A stretch of 64,000 bases of DNA from Microtetraspora glauca (GCA_000721275.1 JOFO01000001.1:282161-346160); one strand, 5' to 3'. Counted from the stretch's first letter, positions 41,221-49,787 are shown. The notes: generated by a model not told the origin, from the sequence alone. A program made the numbers and translations.

Positions 41221-41256
41221 CTAGGCGGCGGGCGGCGGAAGCACGGTCTGCTGCAT
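41221..41256 (-). CDS. Possible leader peptide (11 codons) upstream of the EamA gene
   Basis: ATG at 41256 with a GTAGGGTG ribosome-site-like stretch encodes MQQTVLPPPAA and stops at 41221. It is followed in the transcript direction by a stable hairpin (GCCCGGG..GGGCG / CGCCC..CCGGGC at about 41165-41195) and then the EamA start at 41073. It contains a Pro-Pro-Pro run, which can stall ribosomes. Evidence is positional only. Confidence 0.3.
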   Translation of the reverse strand: MQQTVLPPPAA

Positions 41257-41266
41257 GAGCGGCACC

Positions 41267-42271
41267 CTACGGGGTGGTCCGACCGCCCGACAACTCCCCC
41301 TCGCGCCCGGCGCTCCCGGCCCCGTCCGGGCCGTCCGACCCGGCGACCGGCGCGTCCGCAGGCGCCTTCGGCGCGGCCGACTGGGCGATGAGGGCGCCGA
41401 CGAGGACGAGGGCGCCGCCGAGGAGCTGCGGGGCCTCCAGGTGCTCGCCGAGCAGCACCCAGGCGAGGACGGTCGCGACGACCGCCTCCAGGCAGGCGAC
41501 GACTCCGGCGACCTGCGGCGACAGCCGGCGCACCGAGACGACGCCGGTGACGTACGCGAGGACGGTGGCGATCAGGATGATCCAGCCGAGCAGCAGCCAG
41601 GCGGGGACGGAGGTGCCGTCGAGGTCGGCCGACCCGGCCAGGACGCCGGTGTCCATGCCCCACGGGCGGGCGACGACGGTGAGCACGAGGGCGCCGATGA
41701 GCAGTCCGTACGCGATGACGCCGAGCGGGTCGGCCGGTTCGGCCTCGTCGGCGCCCTGGTCGGAGAGGACGAAGTAGCCGACCTGGCAGCAGGCGGCGGC
41801 GAGCGCCAGGAGCAGTCCGAGGAGGTCGAAGCTCAGGCCGGACCAGACCTGGACGACGCAGGCGAGGCCGCCGACGGCGAGGACGACGCCGAGCGCCGCG
41901 GCGCGGGTGACCGGCCGCCGCTGGACGAAGCGGACCCAGCCGAGGACGAGCGCCGGGGCGAGGTACTCGATGAGGAGGGCGACGCCGACCGGGATCCGCG
42001 AGATCGAGGCGAAGTAGAAGGCCTGGACGCCGGCGACGGCGAGCAGGCCGAAGCCCAGGAGCAGGCCGGGCTTGCGGCGCAGCAGGTCCCGGTGGCGCCA
42101 GGCCACCGGCAGCATGACGAGCGCGGCGCCGGCGACCCGGAGCCAGACGACGTGGAGCGGATCGAGGCCCGCCTCGATCAGCGGCTTGGCCGCCACTCCC
42201 GAACCACCGAATGCGAAGGCCGAGGCCAGGGCGAGTCCCAGGCCGGCGCTTCTCCCCTGAGACGCGTGCAT
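41267..42271 (-). CDS. EamA/DMT-family transporter (RhaT/RarD-like)
   Basis: A 334-residue transporter with ten helices; repeats begin LALASAFAFGGSGVAAKPLIEAG and LGLLLALAAACCQVGYFVLSD, and the motif LSPQVAGVVACLEAVVATVLAWVLLGEHL is typical of the second EamA domain. The hydrophilic tail is Gly/Asp-rich. ATG at 42271 is taken as start; no strong ribosome site is seen. It is tandem with another EamA gene but they are only distantly alike. Confidence 0.88.
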   Translation of the reverse strand: MHASQGRSAGLGLALASAFAFGGSGVAAKPLIEAGLDPLHVVWLRVAGAALVMLPVAWRHRDLLRRKPGLLLGFGLLAVAGVQAFYFASISRIPVGVALLIEYLAPALVLGWVRFVQRRPVTRAAALGVVLAVGGLACVVQVWSGLSFDLLGLLLALAAACCQVGYFVLSDQGADEAEPADPLGVIAYGLLIGALVLTVVARPWGMDTGVLAGSADLDGTSVPAWLLLGWIILIATVLAYVTGVVSVRRLSPQVAGVVACLEAVVATVLAWVLLGEHLEAPQLLGGALVLVGALIAQSAAPKAPADAPVAGSDGPDGAGSAGREGELSGGRTTP

Positions 42272-42362
42272 CGGGCCATCATGACAGGACCCGGTCAGGC
42301 GTGTAACCCCCGTCGCACCTGTTGAGACGGCGCCGCCGGGAAGCCCGCCACCGGGCCGGAGG

Positions 42363-43001
42363 TCAGCGCTCCGGATCCCCCGGGAACGACCCGGCCGACA
42401 GCCCCTCGCCGCCCGCGCGACCGCCGTCAGGGAGGCCGCCGCCCGGGAGCCCGGCGCCGTCCGGCGCGCGCAGGGCGGCGAGCGCGACGGCGCGGGCGCC
42501 GAGCGCGGGCGGGTCGATCCGGGCGTGCCGCAGCACCTCTCCGGCGCGGCTGCCGGGGTCGGCGGCGAGCCCGGCCAGCAGGTCGAGCCCGGTCGGCTGC
42601 TCCTCGCCGCGGGCCGCGGCGCGCCGCAGGGCCTCCTCCAGGGCGGCCGCCGCGGCCGGCGACCAGCGGGAGGTGCGGCGCCGCGTCCCTTCCCCGGCCC
42701 GGACGGCGGGCAGCGCCGACGGGGCACCGCCGCCCTCGCCGGACCGCTGCCAGCGGAGCCCGTATCCGATCGACCGCTGGACCAGGTAGCCGAGGACCCG
42801 GGCGACGTGCTGCTCGCCGTCGAAGGCGGCGCGGGTCTCGGGGTCGGACTCCACGAGGGCGTGCAGCAGGTGGGCCGTGTCCACCTGGCGGTCGCCGTCC
42901 CGCAGGGCCCGGCGGCGGGCGGCCCCGAGCACGGTGGCGAGGAGCGGCGCGTGCCAGGCGGCCGGGGGCGGGGTGGGGCGCGACGGGACGGGAGGGTGCA
43001 C
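42363..43001 (-). CDS. Clp N-terminal-domain protein
   Basis: A 212-residue protein with two Clp amino-terminal repeats: AARRRALRDGDRQVDTAHLLHALVE and AALEEALRRAAARGEEQPTGLDLLAGL. There is no AAA+ ATPase domain, so it is not a full ClpC/ClpB; it might bind substrates or adaptors. The C-terminal 30 residues are Gly-rich. The GTG start at 43001 is the best in-frame start. Confidence 0.8.
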   Translation of the reverse strand: MHPPVPSRPTPPPAAWHAPLLATVLGAARRRALRDGDRQVDTAHLLHALVESDPETRAAFDGEQHVARVLGYLVQRSIGYGLRWQRSGEGGGAPSALPAVRAGEGTRRRTSRWSPAAAAALEEALRRAAARGEEQPTGLDLLAGLAADPGSRAGEVLRHARIDPPALGARAVALAALRAPDGAGLPGGGLPDGGRAGGEGLSAGSFPGDPER

Positions 43002-43206
43002 GCTCCCACCTCACCAGCCGCGCCCGCGCGGGTCATCACACGGGAGAACCATGTGCGCGTCCCACCGGAGTCGTGCACACGCGCGCGACTCCTCCTCCTC
43101 GGGGAGGAGATCCGGACGATTCGCCGGCGCGGAGCGCGCGCCGCCTTGCCTTCCGCCCGGAACGCAACCACGGGCCGCCGCCGGGCGTCTTCAGGGTGTG
43201 TTCTGG

Positions 43207-43419
43207 ATGGTGGGCCTGGCCGCGCGTGACGGCCGGCAGTTCGTGTACCGGGTGTACGCACCCCGGGAGGCGCTGCCGGGCGATCTCTTCTGGGCGGCGT
43301 TCCACCGGCACGAGGAGGACGGCGGCCCGCGCGTGTCGGACGCCTTCGACGCGGCCGAGATCTGGTGGATCGGGGGTACGGGTCCGGCCGCCGCAGAACT
43401 GACGGTTCATCAGTATTGA
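43207..43419 (+). CDS. Small hypothetical protein, 70 residues
   Basis: Encodes MVGLAARDGRQFVYRVYAPRE and ends ELTVHQY; no membrane segment or known motif. Codon use is typical for the organism. A GTG three codons upstream (43198) is an alternative start. It precedes an SRPBCC gene by 70 bp. Function unknown. Confidence 0.5.
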   Translation: MVGLAARDGRQFVYRVYAPREALPGDLFWAAFHRHEEDGGPRVSDAFDAAEIWWIGGTGPAAAELTVHQY

Positions 43420-43489
43420 ATGTTCACGCCCCTCCGGATACGTTCCGCGACACCAGAACCCAGCGGGCTCGCGTGAAGGGGTGGTCGTC

Positions 43490-43918
43490 ATGGCCGAGGT
43501 CAGCGCGGAGGCACGGATCGAGGCACCGGCCGGGAGGGTGTGGGAGCGCCTCACCGACTTCGGCTCGTACGGGGAGTGGAACGCCACCCACACCAGCTTC
43601 CCGGGCGGCGGCCCGGAGACCCTGGCGGCCGGAGCCACCTTCACCGAGAACATGAAGCTCATGGGGTTCCCCGCCGAGGTGCTGTGGACGGTGGAGGAGC
43701 TGGAGGACGGCCGGACCCTCGCCATCCGCGGCAAGGGCCCGATGGGCGTGATCGTCGGCACCCGCTACTCGCTCGCGGACGAGGGCGGGGCGACGACCGT
43801 CCGCATCGACGGCGAGTTCACCGGCGCGGCGGTCTCGCTGATGGCCGGGAAGCTGAAGGACTCGGCGACGGCGGCGCTGAACGAGTCGCTGCGCAAGCTC
43901 TCCGGCCTCGTCGCCTGA
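43490..43918 (+). CDS. SRPBCC-family protein (Rv0910-like)
   Basis: A 142-residue START/SRPBCC protein: VSAEARIEAPAGRVWERLTDFGSYGEWN, FTENMKLMGFPAEVLWTVEELEDGR, and an amphipathic C-terminal helix. Mycobacterial Rv0910, of this type, is annotated as a toxin of a TA pair, but no antitoxin is seen here and a lipid/ligand-binding role is as likely. ATG at 43490 is preferred over GTG at 43481. Confidence 0.82.
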   Translation: MAEVSAEARIEAPAGRVWERLTDFGSYGEWNATHTSFPGGGPETLAAGATFTENMKLMGFPAEVLWTVEELEDGRTLAIRGKGPMGVIVGTRYSLADEGGATTVRIDGEFTGAAVSLMAGKLKDSATAALNESLRKLSGLVA

Positions 43919-43925
43919 CGACGCG

Positions 43926-43962
43926 GAGGGGCCCCGGCGACATGCTGCCGCCGGGGCCCCTC
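43926..43962. terminator. Bidirectional terminator, 14-bp perfect stem
   Basis: GAGGGGCCCCGGCG (43926-43939), a 9-nt loop and the exact complement (43949-43962), between genes converging at 43918 and 43981. Confidence 0.88.
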
Positions 43963-43980
43963 GTGCCGTCCATCGCCAGC

Positions 43981-44619
43981 TCAGTGCTCGTCGGCGAGGA
44001 TGAGGTACAGCTTCTTCCGGGCCTCGTTGATGACCGCGACGGCCTTCTGCCGCTGCTCGGCGCTGCCGGTCTTCCAGACCTGCCCGAACGCCTCCATCAG
44101 ACCGAAACCGGCCTGGCGGACCTCGTTCATCGCCTCCCAGTCGACGCCGCGGCCGGCCTCCTCCCAGGGCGCCTCGGCCCCGGCCGCGGCCTCCGCGCGC
44201 CCGGACGCGGTGAGCGAGAAGAGCTTCTTGCCGCCCTCGCTCGCGCTGGCGATCAGCCCCTCGTCCTCGAGCAGCTGGAGGGTCGGGTACACCGAGCCGG
44301 GGCTGGGCTTCCAGGCCCCGCCACTGCGCTCGCCGATCTCCTGGATCATCTCGTAACCGTGCATCGGGCGGTCCTTGAGCAGCGCGAGGATCGAGGCGCG
44401 CACGTCACCGCGCCGCGCCCTCCCCCGGCCGCCGCCCCGCCCGCGCCCGAACGGGCCGCCGAAGCCGGGCCCACCGCCGAAACCGGGCCCGAAGGGCCCG
44501 AAGGCGGCGCGCCGCCCGTCGGATTCGCCTCGCGGTCCGGGCCCGCGGTGTCCGCGGCCGGCGCCGTGACCGAATCCGGGTCCGCAGTCGTGTCCGTGGT
44601 CGTGTCCATGCGTACGCAT
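43981..44619 (-). CDS. PadR-family transcriptional regulator
   Basis: A 212-residue repressor. The first 70 residues are a His/Gly/Arg-rich low-complexity tail (HGHDHGHDCGPGFGHG), which could bind metal. The winged helix follows (VRASILALLKDRPMHGYEMIQEIGERSG, PSPGSVYPTLQLLEDEGLI) and a helical C-terminal dimer domain. GGAG seven bases upstream supports the ATG at 44619. An AT-rich palindromic region directly upstream is a likely autoregulatory operator. Confidence 0.92.
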   Translation of the reverse strand: MRTHGHDHGHDCGPGFGHGAGRGHRGPGPRGESDGRRAAFGPFGPGFGGGPGFGGPFGRGRGGGRGRARRGDVRASILALLKDRPMHGYEMIQEIGERSGGAWKPSPGSVYPTLQLLEDEGLIASASEGGKKLFSLTASGRAEAAAGAEAPWEEAGRGVDWEAMNEVRQAGFGLMEAFGQVWKTGSAEQRQKAVAVINEARKKLYLILADEH

Positions 44620-44652
44620 CGCCACGCTCCTTCCGTGAGAGATTCCATCGCT

Positions 44653-44691
44653 GAACTGTCGCGATGCTTCAACGATATATCGGAACAGTTC
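44653..44691. promoter_or_regulatory. PadR operator/promoter: nested inverted repeats
   Basis: GAACTGT (44653-44659) and ACAGTTC (44685-44691) are inverted; between them lies the perfect palindrome CGATATATCG (44673-44682). ATATATCG-type half-sites are typical for actinobacterial PadR binding. The region separates padR from the phzF-like gene. Confidence 0.65.
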
Positions 44692-44792
44692 GGTGAGCAA
44701 CCCACCAACTGTCCGCGGCGCGGCGGAGACCAGGCCACGTCCCCCGAATCGGCCTTGGTCCGCCCGCGCCCGCCCCCGGTACGGTCCCGACC

Positions 44793-45602
44793 ATGCGCAT
44801 CCGAATCGTCGACGCCTTCACCGACCGGCCCTTCTCCGGCAACCCCGCCGGAGTCCTCCTCCTCGACTCCTTCCCGGACGACTCCTGGCTCCGGCAGGTC
44901 GCCGCCGAGGTCAACCTCTCCGAGACCGCCTTCGCGCACCCGCTGCCCCCGGGCGGCGAGGCCGACTGGGCGCTGCGCTGGTTCACCCCGACCACCGAGG
45001 TCGACGCGTGCGGGCACGCCACCCTCGCCACCGCCCACGTCCTGCGCACCACGGGCGCGGCGACCGGCCCGGTCCGCTTCGCCACCCGCTCGGGCGTCCT
45101 CGGCGTCACCGCCGAGGACGACGGCTCGCTCACCATGGACTTCCCGACCTCGTCGCTCACCCCGGTGCCGGTCCCGGACGGCCTGGCGGACGCGCTCGGC
45201 GCCGAGGTCGTCGCCGTCCACGACACCTCCGCCCACCTCGGCGACCTCGTGGTCGAACTGCGCGACGAGGCCACCGTCCGCGGCCTCGCCCCCGACCTCG
45301 CCGCGCTCACCGCGCGCTCCACCCGCGGCATCATCGCGACCGCGCTCGCCGCCGACCCGGCGAGCGGCTACGACTTCGTCTCCCGCGGCTTCTTCCCCGC
45401 CGTCGGCATCGCCGAGGACCCCGTCACCGGCAGCGCCCACACCGCGCTCGCGCCGTACTGGTCGGCCCGCCTCGGTCGCGACGAGCTCACCGGCTTCCAG
45501 GGCGGCGCCCGCACCGGCCTGGTCCGCACCCGGCTGCGCGGCGACCGCACCCTGCTGACCGGCCGCGCGGTGACCGTCATCGACGGCGAACTGCGCGTCT
45601 GA
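44793..45602 (+). CDS. PhzF-family isomerase
   Basis: A 269-residue protein of the PhzF/diaminopimelate-epimerase fold. Motifs: VDAFTDRPFSGNPAGV at the start, VNLSETAF with the catalytic glutamate, CGHATLATAHVL, and EDPVTGSAHTAL. No phenazine genes accompany it, so a general isomerase role is more likely than phenazine synthesis. Divergent from padR across 173 bp containing the operator-like repeats, so it may be the PadR target. Confidence 0.92.
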   Translation: MRIRIVDAFTDRPFSGNPAGVLLLDSFPDDSWLRQVAAEVNLSETAFAHPLPPGGEADWALRWFTPTTEVDACGHATLATAHVLRTTGAATGPVRFATRSGVLGVTAEDDGSLTMDFPTSSLTPVPVPDGLADALGAEVVAVHDTSAHLGDLVVELRDEATVRGLAPDLAALTARSTRGIIATALAADPASGYDFVSRGFFPAVGIAEDPVTGSAHTALAPYWSARLGRDELTGFQGGARTGLVRTRLRGDRTLLTGRAVTVIDGELRV

Positions 45603-45630
45603 CCCGGCCCTCACCCCCACCGGTACGACG

Positions 45631-45664
45631 AAGGGGCGTACGGCATCCCCGCCGTGCGCCCCTC
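45631..45664. terminator. Bidirectional terminator hairpin
   Basis: AGGGGCGTACGGC, a 6-nt loop, and GCCGTGCGCCCCT form a 13-bp stem with one G-T pair, between genes converging at 45602 and 45688. Confidence 0.75.
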
Positions 45665-45687
45665 CGCTCGCTCCCGCCCGCCGCCGC

Positions 45688-46488
45688 TCACACGGTCGGC
45701 AGCCAGTCCACCTTCCCGGCCAGCAGCCCGTAGCCGACGAACGCCACGATGTCGAGCAGCGCGTGCGCGACCACCAGCGGCCCCACCCGTCCCCACCGCC
45801 GGTACAGCAGCACGAAGACCACGCCCATCACCACGTTGCCGAGGAAGCCGCCGATGCCCTGGTAGAGGTGGTACGAGCCGCGCAGCACCGAGCTCGCCGC
45901 CAGCGCGGCCATCGGCGACCAGCCCAACTGCCCCAGCCGGCGCAGCAGATAGCCGACGACGATGACCTCCTCCAGGACGGAGTTCTGGATCGCCGACAGG
46001 ATCAGGACGGGGTACTTCCACCACACCTCGGGCAGCGACTCGGGCACCACCGTCAGGTTGAAGCCCGAGGCCCGCGCCACGAGGTAGAAGGCGAGGCCGG
46101 CGCTGCCGATGCCGGCGGCCACCAGCGCCCCGCGTCCGAGGTCCGGCCACGGCCGGGTCCGGTCGAAGCCGATGGCCCGCAGCCCGGAGCCCTCGCGCAG
46201 CAGCAGATGGGCCACGAGCACCACCGGCACCAGGGCCGTGGCGATCCCGAGGAGCTGCCAGGTCAGGTCCAGCCAGGGGCGCCCGGGGGCGTACGACCCG
46301 TTGAGCGTCGCCGCCTGCTCCTTGAGCGCGCCGGGCCGGGTCAGCGAGCCGACGAAGCTGATCAGCGAGGAGACCGCGCTCGCGCCGAGCGAGAGCGCGA
46401 GCACGATGAGCGTCTCGGAGCGCAGCACCCGCCGCGGGAGACCGCCCGGCGGCGGGGCCGCGTCCACGACCCGTTGTTCCGACACCAC
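45688..46488 (-). CDS. CPBP-family intramembrane metalloprotease
   Basis: A 266-residue membrane protein with about seven helices and the ABI/CPBP motifs: Glu-Glu in SVLEEVIVVGYLLRRL, His in YHLYQGIGGFLGN, and HALLDIVAF. These residues coordinate the metal in CAAX-type prenyl protease homologs. GTG start at 46488. In actinomycetes such proteins are often involved in bacteriocin self-protection or membrane-protein processing; no bacteriocin gene is nearby. Confidence 0.9.
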   Translation of the reverse strand: MVSEQRVVDAAPPPGGLPRRVLRSETLIVLALSLGASAVSSLISFVGSLTRPGALKEQAATLNGSYAPGRPWLDLTWQLLGIATALVPVVLVAHLLLREGSGLRAIGFDRTRPWPDLGRGALVAAGIGSAGLAFYLVARASGFNLTVVPESLPEVWWKYPVLILSAIQNSVLEEVIVVGYLLRRLGQLGWSPMAALAASSVLRGSYHLYQGIGGFLGNVVMGVVFVLLYRRWGRVGPLVVAHALLDIVAFVGYGLLAGKVDWLPTV

Positions 46489-46602
46489 GCCCGTCTCCCG
46501 TTCCCGTCGCGACCGTCCCGGGAGCCTGCCTCCGTCCCCGGTACGACGATCATGCGCGACGGCGGGCCGGGAACGCCATCCCGGGCCCCGGCGGTCGCCC
46601 GC

Positions 46603-46679
46603 TCACGCGCCCCCGGCGCCCACCGGCCAGGTGCACTGGCGGCCCCTCCCTCACGCGCCCTCGGCGCCCACCGGCCAGG
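46603..46679. repeat. 29-bp direct repeat covering a stop codon, 48-bp period
   Basis: Bases 46603-46631 and 46651-46679 differ at one position. The right copy encodes the last residues and stop of the glutamate-cysteine ligase (minus strand, WPVGAEGA then TGA); the left copy repeats WPVGAGGA plus TGA beyond it. It looks like a local duplication at the gene's 3' end. Confidence 0.85.
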
Positions 46680-48156
46680 CGTGCACCGGCTCCCCCGCCA
46701 GCATCAGTTCCCGGTAGCGCCGGGTCGTCGCCGCCAGCGCCGCCTCCCGGTCGAGACCGGAGTCCAGGGCCCGGTGGAAGGTGTCGGCCTGCCAGGACGC
46801 GCCGTTCACCCGGCGCCGGCACCGCTGCTCGATGACGCCCAGGTAGAAGTCCCGGTCGGCCGGGTCGACGTGCCAGGCGTCGAGCCCCGCGGCGGCCAGC
46901 GGCAGCAGCTCGTCGAGGACGAGGCGTACGGCGGGCTGGGTGGCGATCCCGCCCGCGCGGCCCGGCCGGGGCCAGCGCAGCTCGGCCTCGATGCCGTACC
47001 GGCAGGCGGCGTCGAAATTGGCCTCGGCGTCCTCGAAGGCCATCCGCCTCCAGAGCGGGCGCGGGTCGTCGGCGAGGGCGCGGACGAGTCCGTAGTAGAA
47101 GGCGGCGTTGGCGAGGACGTCGGTGACGGTGGGGCCGGCGGGCAGCACCCGGTTCTCCACCCGCAGGTGCGGGACGCCGTCGACCCAGCCGTAGACCGGC
47201 CGGTTCCAGCGGTAGACCGTGCCGTTGTGCAGGACCAGCTCCTTGAGCTGCGGCACTCCGCCCTCGTCGAGGACGCGCAGCGGGTCCTCGTCGTCGCAGA
47301 GCGGCAGCAGCGCGGGGAAGTAGCGCACGTTCTCCTCGAAGAGGTCGTACACCGAGTCCACCCACCGCTCCCCGAACCAGGTGCGCGGCCGGACCCCCTG
47401 GGACTGCAGCTCGGGCGGGCGGGTGTCGGTCGCCTGCGTGAAGAGCGGCGGACGGGACTCGCGCCACACCTCGCGGCCGAAGACGAAAGGCGAGTTGGCG
47501 CCCAGGGCTATTTGCACGCCGGCGACGGCCTGGGCGGCGTTCCAGACGGCGGCGAAGCGGGCCGGCGTCACCTGGAGGTGCAGCTGGACCGAGGTGCAGG
47601 CGGCCTCCGCGATGATCGACTCGGAGGTGTGCCGGAGCCGTTCGACGCCCTGGATGTCGAGGACGATCTGTTCCCCGCGGGCGGTGAGGATCTGGTCGTT
47701 GAGGAGGGCGTAGCGGTCGGCGCCGGAAAGGTTCTCGAAGACGAGCTCGCGCTGGGAGAGGGTCGGCAGAATGCCGATCATGACGACTCCGGCGTCGACT
47801 TCCGCCGCCATGCGGTCGGCATATCCCAGTCCGGTTCTGAGCTCTTCCGCGAGCCGGTCGAAAACGTGGCCGCCGAGCCGGCGCGGGGCGATGTTCACTT
47901 CCAGATTGAACATTCCGAGTTCGGTCTGGAAATCGGTGCTGGCGATCTTTTCGAGGACGGCGTCGTTGAGCATCCGCGGGAGTCCGTCGGGACCGGCGAG
48001 ATTGAGTTCGATCTCCACGCCCATGAGGTTCCGGGGACGGTCGAACCGCTGCTCCGCGAGGAGCCGGGCGAGCCCCGCCAGACACTGCTGGAGCTTGCGC
48101 CGGTAGCGCTGTCGGTCGGCCGGGCCGAACCCGTCCGTCGCGACCTTCTCCCCCAT
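46651..48156 (-). CDS. Glutamate-cysteine ligase-like protein (GCS2 family)
   Basis: A 501-residue GCS2-type carboxylate-amine ligase. Visible landmarks: LMGVEIELNLAGPDGLP with the ATP/Mg glutamate region, MFNLEVNIAPRRLGG, ANSPFVFGREVW, RVENRVLPAGPTVTDVLANAAFYYGL. It forms gamma-glutamyl bonds; since streptomycetes make mycothiol instead of glutathione, the true acceptor may be another amine, or the product may be gamma-Glu-Cys for ergothioneine. GGGAGGG seven bases upstream fixes the ATG at 48156. Its 3' end is duplicated (see repeat). Confidence 0.85.
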   Translation of the reverse strand: MGEKVATDGFGPADRQRYRRKLQQCLAGLARLLAEQRFDRPRNLMGVEIELNLAGPDGLPRMLNDAVLEKIASTDFQTELGMFNLEVNIAPRRLGGHVFDRLAEELRTGLGYADRMAAEVDAGVVMIGILPTLSQRELVFENLSGADRYALLNDQILTARGEQIVLDIQGVERLRHTSESIIAEAACTSVQLHLQVTPARFAAVWNAAQAVAGVQIALGANSPFVFGREVWRESRPPLFTQATDTRPPELQSQGVRPRTWFGERWVDSVYDLFEENVRYFPALLPLCDDEDPLRVLDEGGVPQLKELVLHNGTVYRWNRPVYGWVDGVPHLRVENRVLPAGPTVTDVLANAAFYYGLVRALADDPRPLWRRMAFEDAEANFDAACRYGIEAELRWPRPGRAGGIATQPAVRLVLDELLPLAAAGLDAWHVDPADRDFYLGVIEQRCRRRVNGASWQADTFHRALDSGLDREAALAATTRRYRELMLAGEPVHAWPVGAEGA

Positions 48157-48663
48157 CGAGGCGTCCCTCCCGCGCGGGCGGCCCCGGGCGGGCCGCGCGT
48201 ACGGACGATGATGCCCACGCCACTGATCGACAACGCCTGCGTTTCCGGCCGCTCCGCGGATAGTCTGGTACGAACCTGTCGGCGCGTGCCGTTCCGCTCC
48301 CGGAAACGGTCGGCGACATATACCTATGTCATATGAGTCCGCCGGCCCGGTCGACGGCCTCTCGGAATTCCGGCGTCCGGCTTGCCCGGGGAATGCGAGG
48401 ACGGACATCCTGTCGTCGCTCCGATTCCGCTCGACGGACCACCGGATACGGCCTGTTGACGCCTTGTCAGGAATATCCGTGCCATCCGGCGGAAACACTC
48501 TCTGAACACGTGTCGTATAAACTCCGCGGACGAGGCTGAGTGCCGGCGACGGCCATGACGCATGGCCCCCCGCTCCGCCCCCGCCGCCGACAGCGCCGTC
48601 GCACCCGGTCCCGCAGTGCGCACCCGTATCCCCGTGTCTCCTGAGCGAGAGGCGACCCACACG
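48157..48663. other. 507-bp intergenic region with AT-rich inverted repeat
   Basis: Divergent promoter region without a convincing gene. At 48315-48330 GACATA-tacc-TATGTC is a perfect inverted repeat, followed by ATATGAG; another AT-rich patch with TATAAA is at about 48510. GC content is visibly lower than in the genes. Operators or an unannotated small RNA are possible, nothing specific. Confidence 0.45.
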
Positions 48664-49254
48664 ATGCTCCGACCCACCCCGGCCCCCGCACCGGCCCTCC
48701 GCAGTGTCCTCGCGGCACTCGGCTCGCCCACGGCCGTCAGCGCGGCCCGCACGCCCGCCCTGCGGGCCGCGACGGGACCGCTGACTCCCGAACTCCCGCT
48801 GCCCGTCCACGTGCTGAGGCTCTCCGGCGCGCCGGGGCAGACCCCCGGCACCCGGCTCGTCGGCTGGCGCTTCCTGATCCGCGGCGGGGACCATGCGATC
48901 GCGGCGGCGGACACCATGCTCACCCCGGACGGCTGGTCCTTCTCGCACTTCTTCGAAGGGCCGTACGTCACCGCCACCGAGCGGGCCCTGGCCCAGGCGG
49001 AGGCGCTGCCGGGCACGTACGAGCCGCGGCTGCTGTCGGTGCCGGAGCTCTACATGCTGACGCTCTGGCTGCGCGCCGAGCCGGAGGCGGACGGCGGTGA
49101 CCCGGCCGCGGAGTCCGCGGACGTGCTGGTGCCGCTCGCCCCCGCGCCGCCCGGGATCGCCGCCCACCGCCCGTACCCGGTGGCCGACCTGCTGCCGGTG
49201 CTCAGTACGCGCCTCGCGCCGCCGCCGCTCCTCGGCTCCGCGGCGCCCGCCTGA
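48664..49254 (+). CDS. Hypothetical protein (streptomycete-type)
   Basis: A 196-residue soluble protein starting MLRPTPAPAPALRSVL. Central part LVGWRFLIRGGDHAIAAADTML, WSFSHFFEGPYVTATERALAQAEAL, YEPRLLSVPELYMLTLWL is well structured; the C-terminus is Pro/Ala-rich. No family name recognised. The frame is open further upstream but the first strong ATG is at 48664. Terminated by a clear hairpin. Confidence 0.65.
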   Translation: MLRPTPAPAPALRSVLAALGSPTAVSAARTPALRAATGPLTPELPLPVHVLRLSGAPGQTPGTRLVGWRFLIRGGDHAIAAADTMLTPDGWSFSHFFEGPYVTATERALAQAEALPGTYEPRLLSVPELYMLTLWLRAEPEADGGDPAAESADVLVPLAPAPPGIAAHRPYPVADLLPVLSTRLAPPPLLGSAAPA

Positions 49255-49267
49255 TCCGCTCCGCGCG

Positions 49268-49299
49268 GCGCCCCGTGACCCGCCCGGGTCACGGGGCGC
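49268..49299 (+). terminator. Terminator hairpin, 14-bp perfect stem
   Basis: GCGCCCCGTGACCC (49268-49281), loop GCCC, and its complement (49286-49299), 13 bp after the stop at 49254. Confidence 0.88.
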
Positions 49300-49580
49300 A
49301 CTGCTGTCCGCACCCCGCGTCCGAACGCCGCCGCCGAACACCCCTCCCGTACGGACTAGCCCGCTCGGGCCACCCCGAACCACCCGAAAAGGCGGGGGTG
49401 TTGACCTGAACCGCCCCTGCGGGTGATGCGTCTTCCCAGGAGCGGACGAGCTGAGGCGAAATACCTGCGGAAGGCCGTCCGTGCGGCAAGACTGGACCGG
49501 AACCGAACCGACCGACGGGGGCGGCCATGAGCGCGAAGAGCCGCAGGACAACCACCACGACGCAGCGAAAGAACCCACCC

Positions 49581-49787
49581 ATGTGCCAGCACCAGCCTGC
49601 CTGTCCCACCGCCGACTCCGCCGACCGTGAGGCCGCCCGCCCGGTGGCGTGCCATCCGGAGCAGGGGTGGAGCCTGCTGTGCAACGGGGTCCTGCTCTTC
49701 GAGGACACCGGCGAACTGCTGCCGGACGGGCAGATCATCGCTCCGCACCGGCCGCTGACGACGGGCCGGGTGACGACGGCGGCCTGA
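49581..49787 (+). CDS. DUF5999 small protein
   Basis: A 68-residue protein with the conserved pattern MCQHQPACPTAD, VACHPEQGWSLLCNGVLLFEDTGELLPDG and IIAPHRPL, as in DUF5999, widespread and usually short in Streptomyces. Three cysteines near the N-terminus and centre could bind metal. An ATG at 49527 in frame would add 18 Thr/Lys-rich residues and has the better GGGGGCGG ribosome site, so the start is not certain. Function unknown. Confidence 0.75.
   Translation: MCQHQPACPTADSADREAARPVACHPEQGWSLLCNGVLLFEDTGELLPDGQIIAPHRPLTTGRVTTAA

Noticed and set aside
43490..43918. Toxin-antitoxin module based on Rv0910-like similarity
   Set aside because: No partner antitoxin gene next to it; SRPBCC fold alone is not evidence for a toxin.
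48333..48539. 69-codon plus frame in the AT-rich intergenic region
   Set aside because: No ribosome site, atypical codon use and no motif; more likely non-coding.
49527..49580. Start of the DUF5999 protein at 49527
   Set aside because: Possible, with a good ribosome site, but the added Thr-rich segment is not part of the family; the ATG at 49581 was preferred and the alternative noted.
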